From positions 1-7,563 of the forward strand of contig DASYML010000022.1 in the NCBI GenBank assembly GCA_036009045.1: DNA of 7,563 nucleotides. Reading direction: 5' to 3'. Numbering within the stretch: position 1 is the first letter of the stretch; each line of letters begins with the position of its first letter. Source of the DNA: DASYML01 sp036009045 (GTDB taxonomy: Bacteria > Acidobacteriota > Blastocatellia > Pyrinomonadales > Pyrinomonadaceae). Shown piece after piece: positions 1 through 5,918 of this stretch. Below the pieces are notes generated by a model. That model saw nothing but the letters and a program-made list of their open reading frames with translations, was not told the DNA's origin and did not search any database. A program made the translations under genes and the position numbers.

Positions 1-2234
1 CCGCCGTGCTGGCGCGTGTTTGAAGTGTCGGCCTGGCGAAACTCCTCGAAGATGTGCGGGAAGGAGGCCGTGTCAAAGCCTATCCCTGTGTCCATCACGT
101 TAATCTGCACCGCGCCCGCCTCGACCGGCTCAATGCTGATACGCACGAAGCCTGAGTCCGTAAACTTGACCGCGTTGGAGAGCAGGTTCGTCAGAATCTG
201 CCGGACTCTTTCCGGGTCCGTGCGGATGATGGGCATGTCATCCGGCAGTTGCAGATTGATGTCTATGCCCTTGATCTCGGCGGTCGAGCGCACGGTGCTG
301 ATGGCGCGGCGGCAGACCTCATCGAACACGAGCGTGTCCATGTAAACCGGAAAACGTTCCGCGTCAATGCGCGCCAGGTCCAGTGTGTCTTCGACCATCC
401 GCAGGAGTTTGTCCGCCGAATCCGCAATCGTCTTCACGTCGTCGCGCTGCTGCTCGTTCATCTCGCCCGAAAATCCTTCCTCAAGCATCTGCGCGTAACC
501 GATAATCGCGTTCAAGGGCGTACGCAGTTCATGCGAGATGATGGACATAAATTCGGTCTTATGCCGCTCGGCTTCGCGCAGGTTCTCCTGCAACTCTCTG
601 AGTTGCTGCACGTTGAGACGAGCGCGGCGGCTCCACTCAAGATTCTGCATGGCGACTGCCGCCGGGCGCGTGAAGAGGTCCGCCAGGCGTTGATCGTCCG
701 AGCCGACTTCGGAGGCGATGCGCGAAAAGGTAATCAACATTCCGAGCAGCCTGTTTCCGGCCCCGTTAATCGGCGTGGCCCACGCGCCGCGCAGGCCGGA
801 CCAGCGCACTGCCGCATAGAGGTCTGCGAAGCGCGCCTCGCTCGCCAGGTCCGCGACGACCCCGACGCGTTTCTCCGCCGCCAGCCCGCAGAGAGTATCA
901 GTCAGGGGGATGCCCTGCGTGTAACGTTCGAGCAGGCTCGTCGGCAGGTGCTTCATCGCGGCCAGGCGCAGGAGCCTGCTCTCTTCATCCCAGCGCAAGA
1001 TAGCGGAAGCATCTGAGTTTGCCAGCTTGGACCAGGAATCGAGCACCGCGCGCAGCGTGCGGTCCAGGTCCACTTCGCTGGCGGCATCGCCCGCGAGTCT
1101 TTGAAGCGTGAGCAGGTCTTCGATGCAGGCCCGCTGGCGACCGTGAAGCTGCGCGTTCATGATGAGCGGCGCGATGGTCTCGGCGACGCGCGCGAGCAGC
1201 AATTGCTCTTCGTGCGTCCAACGCCTCGGCGCGTCCGATTCGACGAGTCCCAGCGCGGCGAGCACCTGCCCGCCGTAAATGACCGGCGAGATATAAATGG
1301 AGCGTGCGCCGAGACGCTCGACCAGCGGGCGCAGGTCCGTGTCCGCCACGCGCTCGCCGCGCATTTCATCCATCTGGATGGCGCGCTGCTCCGCGTAGAC
1401 GGCGCGCTCTATTCTTGAGACGGGCGCGTGGATTTCGAGCGGCGGGCGATCATCGCCGGGCGTCCAGGCGCGCAGGACCGGGTCTGGCTGCCCGAAGGAG
1501 ACCGTCCTGAGCACTATGAAACTGGCGGGCAGCGCGTGGGCCAACGCGTCAATCGCATGCTGGATAATATGACCGAGTTCGGCTGAAGAGCGCGCGGCTG
1601 AATCGAGATGTTCGACCAGCGCCTCTTCGCGTATGCGAATCTCTTCGCGCTGGCGCGCTAAGGTCATCTGGCTTGTCAGTTCGATACGCGCCAGCGAGGC
1701 CGCCAGCAGGCCCGCCACCGTCGCCGCGCTGTCCGCGTCCCCCTGCGTGTAACGAGTCGCGCGCGCAGTGCTCGCCACGAGCATCCCTGCGGGTTTGCCG
1801 CCGAGTATCAAGGGAGCACAGAGGACCGCCTGCGTGGACGGGCAGACCAGCGCGAGCAGGAGCGCCCCGCCGACCAGTTCATCCGAGGCTTGATTAAAGT
1901 AGACGGGCGCGCCTGTCTGCGCGGGCCGCTCCAACATAGTGTGAGCGATGCGGAGGACTTCGCCATCGTTGATGCTCACAAACTCGCCGCTCTGTTCGAG
2001 CGAGGCGCAGAGTTGCTGGCGGTCTTCTCCGATGGTGACGGTCGCGCGCGCGCAGTCAGCCGGAATAAAATCCGAGAGAGAGCGGAGGGCAATCTCCAAC
2101 GCCTCAGCCGGAGAGATGGCGGTGTTCAGTTCACGCGCCAGCAGCGCGACATGATGTATCTGCGCGCCGTGAGATTCCCTCGCATGGCGCGCGTTCTGTT
2201 TATGCGTGTGTGAGCCTGCTTCCGTCTTTGTCAT
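1..2234 (-). CDS. GAF-domain sensor histidine kinase (3' end outside window)
   Basis: Sensor kinase of a two-component or phosphorelay system. 744 residues are visible and the frame is open at the left edge. Three GAF-like regions lie at about residues 25-180, 205-360 and 375-540, each ending in the typical pattern of a strand, a glycine-rich turn and a second strand. A charged helical linker follows, then the dimerisation domain with the H-box SHELRTPLN, whose phospho-acceptor is His568. The ATPase domain shows the N-box NLLSNAVKFT (Asn683 and Asn687), the G1 box DTGIGF (Asp715) and the F-box IFEEFRQAD (about 728-736). The last G box lies past the edge. No membrane segment or signal peptide is visible, so it is probably cytosolic and senses a small ligand, light or redox state through the GAF domains; the ligand is unknown. 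The chosen ATG gives MTKTEAG and has no clear ribosome binding site. The frame stays open upstream to about 2350, so a TTG start further up is possible. No partner response regulator is visible. Confidence 0.93.
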   Translation of the reverse strand, partial: MTKTEAGSHTHKQNARHARESHGAQIHHVALLARELNTAISPAEALEIALRSLSDFIPADCARATVTIGEDRQQLCASLEQSGEFVSINDGEVLRIAHTMLERPAQTGAPVYFNQASDELVGGALLLALVCPSTQAVLCAPLILGGKPAGMLVASTARATRYTQGDADSAATVAGLLAASLARIELTSQMTLARQREEIRIREEALVEHLDSAARSSAELGHIIQHAIDALAHALPASFIVLRTVSFGQPDPVLRAWTPGDDRPPLEIHAPVSRIERAVYAEQRAIQMDEMRGERVADTDLRPLVERLGARSIYISPVIYGGQVLAALGLVESDAPRRWTHEEQLLLARVAETIAPLIMNAQLHGRQRACIEDLLTLQRLAGDAASEVDLDRTLRAVLDSWSKLANSDASAILRWDEESRLLRLAAMKHLPTSLLERYTQGIPLTDTLCGLAAEKRVGVVADLASEARFADLYAAVRWSGLRGAWATPINGAGNRLLGMLITFSRIASEVGSDDQRLADLFTRPAAVAMQNLEWSRRARLNVQQLRELQENLREAERHKTEFMSIISHELRTPLNAIIGYAQMLEEGFSGEMNEQQRDDVKTIADSADKLLRMVEDTLDLARIDAERFPVYMDTLVFDEVCRRAISTVRSTAEIKGIDINLQLPDDMPIIRTDPERVRQILTNLLSNAVKFTDSGFVRISIEPVEAGAVQINVMDTGIGFDTASFPHIFEEFRQADTSNTRQHG

Positions 2235-2435
2235 TGCGAGCAGAGGCGCTTTCAGGAGCGCGAGTGGTACGAAGAAAAGTCTGCGGTCACGCTCCGTGAA
2301 GATGAAAGACCATCCAGGTACTATCAAATTTTCTCTTGCCGCGAGGATTCACTCACAACATCTTAGAATAATTTTAGGCGTACCCGCAATAGCACCTCTT
2401 TGTGTTAAGCTCTCAACCCACAGGACAGTCAGGAA
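2235..2435. other. Spacer upstream of the kinase gene with a repeat-like segment
   Basis: Two hundred bases without a convincing gene. The part nearest the kinase (about 2221-2300) contains GTCATTGCGAGCAG followed by a small dyad, GCGCT (2246-2250) with AGCGC (2257-2261). It has the look of the dispersed GTCATTGCGAG-type intergenic repeats found in many bacterial genomes. The rest (about 2325-2420) is AT-richer and probably holds the kinase promoter. I could not pick a -35/-10 pair with confidence on either strand. Confidence 0.4.
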
Positions 2436-2575
2436 TCCAGAGTCTGGAGTCTGGAGTCAAAAACAGTTGCTTTTAACTTTTAGACTTGAATTTCTTAACC
2501 TTAAATTTAACCCGAAACCGGAGACCTCAAACTTCATTTTTTCTTTTGACTCCTGACTCCTGACTCATGACTCTT
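2436..2575. repeat. Heptamer inverted-repeat array A
   Basis: The left arm (2436-2462) repeats the 7-mer GAGTCTG and the right arm (2548-2575) repeats GACTCCT, drifting to GACTCAT and GACTCTT. The core arms, 2440-2462 and 2544-2566, are inverted copies of each other with two mismatches. An AT-rich segment of about 80 bases (2463-2543) separates them. The right arm ends two bases before the ribosome binding site of the HxlR-type gene, so the array forms part of that gene's leader or promoter region. Confidence 0.85.
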
Positions 2576-2576
2576 T

Positions 2577-2583
2577 AAGGAGG
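2577..2583 (+). promoter_or_regulatory. Ribosome binding site of the HxlR-type gene
   Basis: AAGGAGG lies five bases before the GTG start at 2589. It is the strongest Shine-Dalgarno sequence in the window and fixes the GTG as the start. An in-frame stop lies just upstream at 2568-2570. Confidence 0.85.
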
Positions 2584-2588
2584 CGAGG

Positions 2589-3029
2589 GTGCGAAGACGA
2601 GAAGGTGACGGATGTCCTGTGGCGGGCGCGTTGCAGGTAGTTGGCGACAAGTGGACGATGCTCCTGGTGCGCGATCTCTGCGGTGGGCCAAGACGCACGA
2701 CGGAATTGCTGGCCGCCCTCCATCCCATCAGCAGCCGCACGCTGGTCCAACGCCTGCGCGACATGGAGCAAGACGCCCTCATAGAACGCCGCGACTACGG
2801 TGGCAGTCCGCCCCACGTCGAATACGTCCTGACAGAGCGCGGGCGGCTCCTTCTTCCCTTCCTAGATGCCCTCAGACGATTGGGCCAGTCCCTGGACTGC
2901 AACGAATGCGCCGACCGCAAAGAACGCACAGGCTCCTACTGCGAAGCCTGCCCACACAGGGACGAACCCGCCCACACACGCAGACCGCAGACGCGCCGCG
3001 AGCTAGACGATTCAATTGTCTTGTTGTGA
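2589..3029 (+). CDS. HxlR-family winged-helix transcriptional regulator with Cys4 tail
   Basis: A DNA-binding regulator of 146 residues, expected to act as a dimer. Residues 9-100 carry the HxlR signature in order: an N-terminal CPV (Cys9), ALQVVGDKWTMLLVRDL, the recognition-helix region with ISSRTLVQRLRDME, the wing ending in PPHVEYVLTERG, and a C-terminal dimerisation helix to about residue 100. Cys9 sits where redox-sensing family members such as YodB and HypR have their reactive cysteine. After the normal family end there are about 45 extra residues with two CxxC pairs, Cys104/Cys107 and Cys118/Cys121, which could bind zinc or an iron-sulfur cluster. The last residues are basic then acidic. 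The GTG start has a strong ribosome binding site. The gene converges on trxB across a hairpin, so a role in thiol or electrophile stress is plausible but only inferred. The target genes are unknown. Confidence 0.93.
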   Translation: MRRREGDGCPVAGALQVVGDKWTMLLVRDLCGGPRRTTELLAALHPISSRTLVQRLRDMEQDALIERRDYGGSPPHVEYVLTERGRLLLPFLDALRRLGQSLDCNECADRKERTGSYCEACPHRDEPAHTRRPQTRRELDDSIVLL

Positions 3030-3034
3030 TTAAA

Positions 3035-3112
3035 TAAGTCCAAGGTCCAGGGTCCAAAGTCAAGAGCCGGAAGATTCGGCTTCTTGACTTTGGACCCTGG
3101 ACCTTGGACTTA
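3035..3112. repeat. Heptamer inverted-repeat array B: perfect 30-bp hairpin between convergent genes
   Basis: Arm 3035-3064 is the exact reverse complement of 3083-3112, a perfect 30-bp stem. AGCCG (3065-3069) and CGGCT (3077-3081) extend it with a one-base bulge and leave the seven-base loop 3070-3076. The arms are tandem 7-mers, for example GTCCAAG then GTCCAGG. The hairpin begins six bases after the HxlR stop and ends 25 bases after the trxB stop on the other strand. It can therefore form at the 3' end of both messages, as a bidirectional terminator or an end-protecting structure. No T-tract follows on either strand, so it is not a classical intrinsic terminator. Confidence 0.92.
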
Positions 3113-3137
3113 GGACTCGTACTCTTCCGCCTGACTC

Positions 3138-4247
3138 TTAATCTCCCTGCGTGGCGACTTCTTCCGCCGTGTTGGAGACGACTTCGCCATCGGGCATGGT
3201 AATCCGTGTGTGGTCCTTCGAGACGTGTTCGCCTTCGATGGTAATCTCTTCGCCGCTGGGCATGGGGACGGGGAGATTGTCGAGGTAGCGTTCGGCGTCA
3301 ATGGCGGCCATGCAGCCCGTCCCGGCGGCGGTGATGGCCTGGCGATAGAAGCTGTCTTGCACGTCGCCGCAGGCGAAGACGCCCGGAATGTTGGTCGCCA
3401 TCGAGTGGCCCGAAGTCTTGAGATAGCCGATCTCGTCCATCTCAAGTTGACCCTTGAAGAGTTCCGTGTTCGGCTTGTGGCCGATGGCTATGAAGACGCC
3501 CTCGCAATCGAAACTGCTCTCCTCATTCGTCTCAAGGTTACGCAGTCGCACGCCCGTCACGCCCTCTGATTGTTCGCCCAGAATTTCTTCGACCGCCGTG
3601 TTCCAGATGAATTCGAGCTTCGGATTTTTGAACGCCTTGTCCTGCATAATCTTCGAGGCGCGGAGGCGGTCGCGCCTGTGGACCACATAGACGCGGTCCG
3701 CATAGCGCGTGAGAAACGTCGCTTCCTCCATCGCCGTGTCGCCGCCGCCGACGACCACCAGTCGCTTATTACGAAAGGCCGGGAGCGGGCCGTCGCAGGT
3801 CGCGCAGGCGGAGACGCCGTTGCCGCCGAAACCGTCTGGCACTTTCGCTTCGCCGGGGATGCCTAGCCACTTGGCCGAAGCGCCCGAACCGATAATCAGC
3901 GTCTCGGCTTTAATGATGTAATCGTCCGTGTGAATCGTGAAGGGCCGCTCCTGTAAATCCACTCTGGTAATCCAGGCTTCGATTATCTCCGCGCCGAAGC
4001 GCAGGGCCTGATGTCTCATCTCCTCCATCAATTTTGGACCATCAATCCCTTCGGCGAAGCCCGGATAGTTTTCGACTTCCGTCGTAATCATCAACTGCCC
4101 GCCGGGGGCCGTCTGTCGCTCCGTGTCTGCGGGAGCGTCAACCACTAGCGGGCTGAGGTTGGCGCGCGCGGAATAAATGGCCGCCGTCAGTCCCGCCGGG
4201 CCTGTTCCGATAATCAACACTTCCCTGTGGATGGTCTCTTGAGTCAT
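3138..4247 (-). CDS. trxB: Thioredoxin-disulfide reductase
   Basis: Cytosolic FAD enzyme that passes electrons from NADPH to thioredoxin. Numbered from the ATG at 4247, the protein has 369 residues. It shows the FAD-binding GTGPAG (14-19), the redox-active CATC (Cys148 and Cys151), the NADPH-binding GGGDTA (167-172), HRRDRLRA from 190, and the second FAD motif FACGDV (291-296). The catalytic core ends near residue 325, the usual length for the bacterial low-Mr enzyme. About 44 extra residues follow that I do not recognise. The start is uncertain. AAGGAG (4263-4268) touches an ATG at 4262, which is too close, and lies 15 bases from the ATG at 4247, which is rather far. I chose 4247 because its N-terminus matches the family; 4262 would add five residues. 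The frame runs upstream to 4511, but that part overlaps the promoter and the divergent gene. The gene is probably transcribed alone. Confidence 0.96.
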   Translation of the reverse strand: MTQETIHREVLIIGTGPAGLTAAIYSARANLSPLVVDAPADTERQTAPGGQLMITTEVENYPGFAEGIDGPKLMEEMRHQALRFGAEIIEAWITRVDLQERPFTIHTDDYIIKAETLIIGSGASAKWLGIPGEAKVPDGFGGNGVSACATCDGPLPAFRNKRLVVVGGGDTAMEEATFLTRYADRVYVVHRRDRLRASKIMQDKAFKNPKLEFIWNTAVEEILGEQSEGVTGVRLRNLETNEESSFDCEGVFIAIGHKPNTELFKGQLEMDEIGYLKTSGHSMATNIPGVFACGDVQDSFYRQAITAAGTGCMAAIDAERYLDNLPVPMPSGEEITIEGEHVSKDHTRITMPDGEVVSNTAEEVATQGD

Positions 4248-4334
4248 AGAGGTTTGCTTCATCTCCTTGTCTGGTGGAGCAAGATTGTTTAATAATCTGA
4301 CACGCGGGCATATAGCCTTTTCGGCTGCGCCTAT

Positions 4335-4364
4335 AGTATAACTACTCCCGCAACGGTAGTCGAA
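4335..4364 (-). promoter_or_regulatory. Probable trxB promoter with internal dyad
   Basis: Read on the minus strand, a -35-like TTCGAC (4359-4364) and a -10-like TATACT (4335-4340) are separated by 18 bases, about 90 bases before the trxB start. The spacer region 4341-4360 carries the dyad ACTAC/GTAGT with ten bases between the arms. Further down the leader are two small stems, AGCC/GGCT (4314-4326) and an imperfect AGATTATT/AACAATCT (4281-4297, plus-strand numbering). This comes from motif reading alone. Confidence 0.45.
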
Positions 4365-4478
4365 CAGGGCATGAGGGTCGGAGGGCGCGCGTAGGTTTTC
4401 CCGGCCCCGGACGCGCGCTGCCAGCGCAGACTTGATTGACGACCGCACGCTTTTGCAGCCCGGAAAGAACAGACATTC

Positions 4479-4483
4479 AGGGA
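4479..4483 (+). promoter_or_regulatory. Ribosome binding site deciding the TTG start of hbd
   Basis: AGGGA lies five bases before the TTG at 4489. The other in-frame TTG, at 4434, has no comparable purine-rich sequence upstream, and the first in-frame ATG lies inside the NAD-binding motif. Confidence 0.55.
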
Positions 4484-4488
4484 ACATC

Positions 4489-5379
4489 TTGAGCACAAAC
4501 GAGAGCAGCACTCGCGCGCCGCGCGACCTTCAAACCATCGCCGTCATCGGCGCGGGCACAATGGGCCACGGCATCGCGCAGATGGCCGCCGCTTCGGGCT
4601 ATCCGGTCATCCTGCGCGACCTTGACAGGGAGACTCTGGCGCGCGGCATTCGCTCCATCGAGCGCAATCTCAGCAAGGGCATTGAACGCGGCAAGCTCAC
4701 GGAAGACGAGCGCGACCAGACGCTCCAACGCATACGCGGGACAGTGCATCTCTCTGAAACAGCCGCCGCCAATCTCTTCATAGAAGCCGCGCCTGAAATC
4801 CTGGACCTGAAACAATCCATCCTGCGCGATGTTGAAGAGTTGGCGGTCGGCGACTTCATCTTTGCGACCAACACTTCATCGCTCTCCATCACGGAGATCG
4901 CGCGCGTCTCTCGTCAACCTCAAAGAGTCATCGGGATGCACTTTTTCAACCCGGTCCACATCATGCGCCTGCTCGAAATCGTGATCGGCAGCGAGACCAG
5001 CGACGAGACCGTTGAGGTCGCGCGCGAGGTCGGGCGCAGGATGAAGAAAGAGCCTATCACTGTCCGCGATGTGCCCGGCTTTGCGTCGAGCCGTCTTGGC
5101 GTCGCGCTCGGACTCGAAGCCATGCGGATGCTCGAACAGGGCGTGGCAAGCGCGCAGGATATAGACAAGGCGATGGAACTCGGTTACAACCACCCTGTGG
5201 GTCCACTGCGCCTGACGGACCTGGTCGGCCTCGACGTGCGGCTCAACATCGCGGAGTATCTACACCGCGCGCTTGAATCGGAAACCTTTCGCCCGCCGGA
5301 GATTTTGCGTCGCCTCGTTCAGGAGGGCAAACTCGGCAAAAAGAGCGGCGCAGGTTTTTATCAATGGGACGATAAATAG
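4489..5379 (+). CDS. hbd: 3-hydroxyacyl-CoA (3-hydroxybutyryl-CoA) dehydrogenase
   Basis: Oxidises (S)-3-hydroxyacyl-CoA to 3-ketoacyl-CoA with NAD(P), or runs in reverse, in fatty-acid beta-oxidation or short-chain acyl-CoA metabolism; cytosolic. From the TTG start the protein has 296 residues, close to the usual 280-290. The N-terminal Rossmann fold has GAGTMGHG (21-28). The active-site region shows ATNTSSL (Ser130/131), GMHFFNPV (His151) and LLEIV (Glu163). The C-terminal domain has NHPVGPLRLTDLVGLD (234-249) and ends in GAGFYQW. The asparagine usual in the PGFxxNR motif is a serine here (PGFASSR, Ser201); similar variants seem to form a subfamily. No ATG start is possible, because the first internal Met is in the GxGxxG loop. 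Its stop codon overlaps array C. Its partner enoyl-CoA hydratase lies one gene downstream on the same strand. Which chain length it prefers cannot be told. Confidence 0.94.
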   Translation: MSTNESSTRAPRDLQTIAVIGAGTMGHGIAQMAAASGYPVILRDLDRETLARGIRSIERNLSKGIERGKLTEDERDQTLQRIRGTVHLSETAAANLFIEAAPEILDLKQSILRDVEELAVGDFIFATNTSSLSITEIARVSRQPQRVIGMHFFNPVHIMRLLEIVIGSETSDETVEVAREVGRRMKKEPITVRDVPGFASSRLGVALGLEAMRMLEQGVASAQDIDKAMELGYNHPVGPLRLTDLVGLDVRLNIAEYLHRALESETFRPPEILRRLVQEGKLGKKSGAGFYQWDDK

Positions 5380-5464
5380 TTTACAGTTTTGAGTTTTCAG
5401 TTTTCGGAAAAGACGAGTTGAATTTTTCTGAAAACTGAAAACTCAAAACTGTAAACTGAAAACT
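5378..5464. repeat. Heptamer inverted-repeat array C
   Basis: The left arm, 5378-5405, is exactly four 7-mers, starting AGTTTAC then AGTTTTG. It is the perfect reverse complement of 5430-5457, a 28-bp stem. The right arm has a fifth unit, GAAAACT, at 5458-5464. Inside the 24-base loop, AAAA and TTTT can pair further. The array begins within the TAG stop of the dehydrogenase gene and ends four bases before the ATG of the PilZ gene, filling the whole gap. It could fold in the mRNA and affect termination, stability or translation of the PilZ gene. No T-tract follows. Confidence 0.92.
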
Positions 5465-5468
5465 GCTT

Positions 5469-5861
5469 ATGAGCACACCGATCAACAACGAGGAGAGACG
5501 CTTCGCGTTGCGCATGGCCTTGCGGCTGCCGGTCGTTGTTTCAGGACGCGCGGAGGATGGAGCGGCCTGGAGCGAGCCGACGGAAACGGATGACATCTCG
5601 ACGGGCGGCGCGCTCTTTCATCTCAACCAGCGAGTCAATCGCGGCGAACGCCTCTACCTGCGCGCGCACAGGCCCGACGGCTCTCCCATCGAAGTGACGG
5701 CGACGGTCGTGCGCGTCGCGCCCGCCATCTACGGCACGGCCCGCGTCGGCGTCTCCATCAGCGAGCCTGTCGAGAACTGGCTGCGCCTCTTCGTCTCCTG
5801 GGTCGCGGACGAGCAACCAGCCTCGCCCGAACCTGAGAGCGACCCGCCCGCATCGGAATAA
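5469..5861 (+). CDS. PilZ-domain protein, probable c-di-GMP receptor
   Basis: A small cytosolic protein of 130 residues. A single PilZ-like domain covers about residues 8-112. It has the two c-di-GMP-binding signatures: RxxxR as RFALR (Arg11 and Arg15) and DxSxxG as DISTGG (Asp42, Ser44, Gly47), followed by the alternating strands of a small beta-barrel. The tail (about 115-130) is rich in Pro, Glu and Ser and probably disordered. Single-domain PilZ proteins usually transmit c-di-GMP levels by protein contact; the partner here is unknown. The gene sits between two beta-oxidation genes, 89 bases after the dehydrogenase and 57 before the hydratase, on the same strand. There is no Shine-Dalgarno sequence, and the end of array C lies just upstream of the ATG. 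The binding motifs are complete, so c-di-GMP binding is likely, but the cellular process controlled cannot be told. Confidence 0.85.
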   Translation: MSTPINNEERRFALRMALRLPVVVSGRAEDGAAWSEPTETDDISTGGALFHLNQRVNRGERLYLRAHRPDGSPIEVTATVVRVAPAIYGTARVGVSISEPVENWLRLFVSWVADEQPASPEPESDPPASE

Positions 5862-5906
5862 ATCCTTTATCCGCTCTGGACCAATAATCTTTGCATCATC
5901 AATCCC

Positions 5907-5910
5907 GGAG
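5907..5910 (+). promoter_or_regulatory. Ribosome binding site of the enoyl-CoA hydratase gene
   Basis: GGAG lies eight bases before the ATG at 5919, a normal spacing. It supports this start over internal ones. No promoter is evident in the 57-base gap, so the gene may be co-transcribed with the genes before it. Confidence 0.6.
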
Positions 5911-5918
5911 TTAAAACA

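Noticed and set aside
249..1016. A 255-residue open frame on the plus strand
   Set aside because: It runs antisense to the histidine kinase, whose motifs are clear on the other strand. Its protein has no recognisable domain and looks like a high-GC shadow frame.
2206..2556. A 116-residue open frame on the plus strand in the spacer before the HxlR-type gene
   Set aside because: It translates the repeat-like segment, array A and AT-rich spacer. There is no ribosome binding site and no domain.
2436..2575. CRISPR array
   Set aside because: The units are only 7 bases, directly adjacent and without unique spacers. There are no cas genes in the window.
4248..4511. Upstream extension of trxB to 4511
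   Set aside because: It would add about 88 residues before a normal TrxB N-terminus and run through the likely trxB promoter and into the divergent dehydrogenase gene.
5430..5468. Intrinsic terminator after the dehydrogenase gene
   Set aside because: The stem is long but A/T-rich and is followed by GAAAACTGCTT instead of a T-tract, so I list it as a repeat with a possible transcript-end role only.
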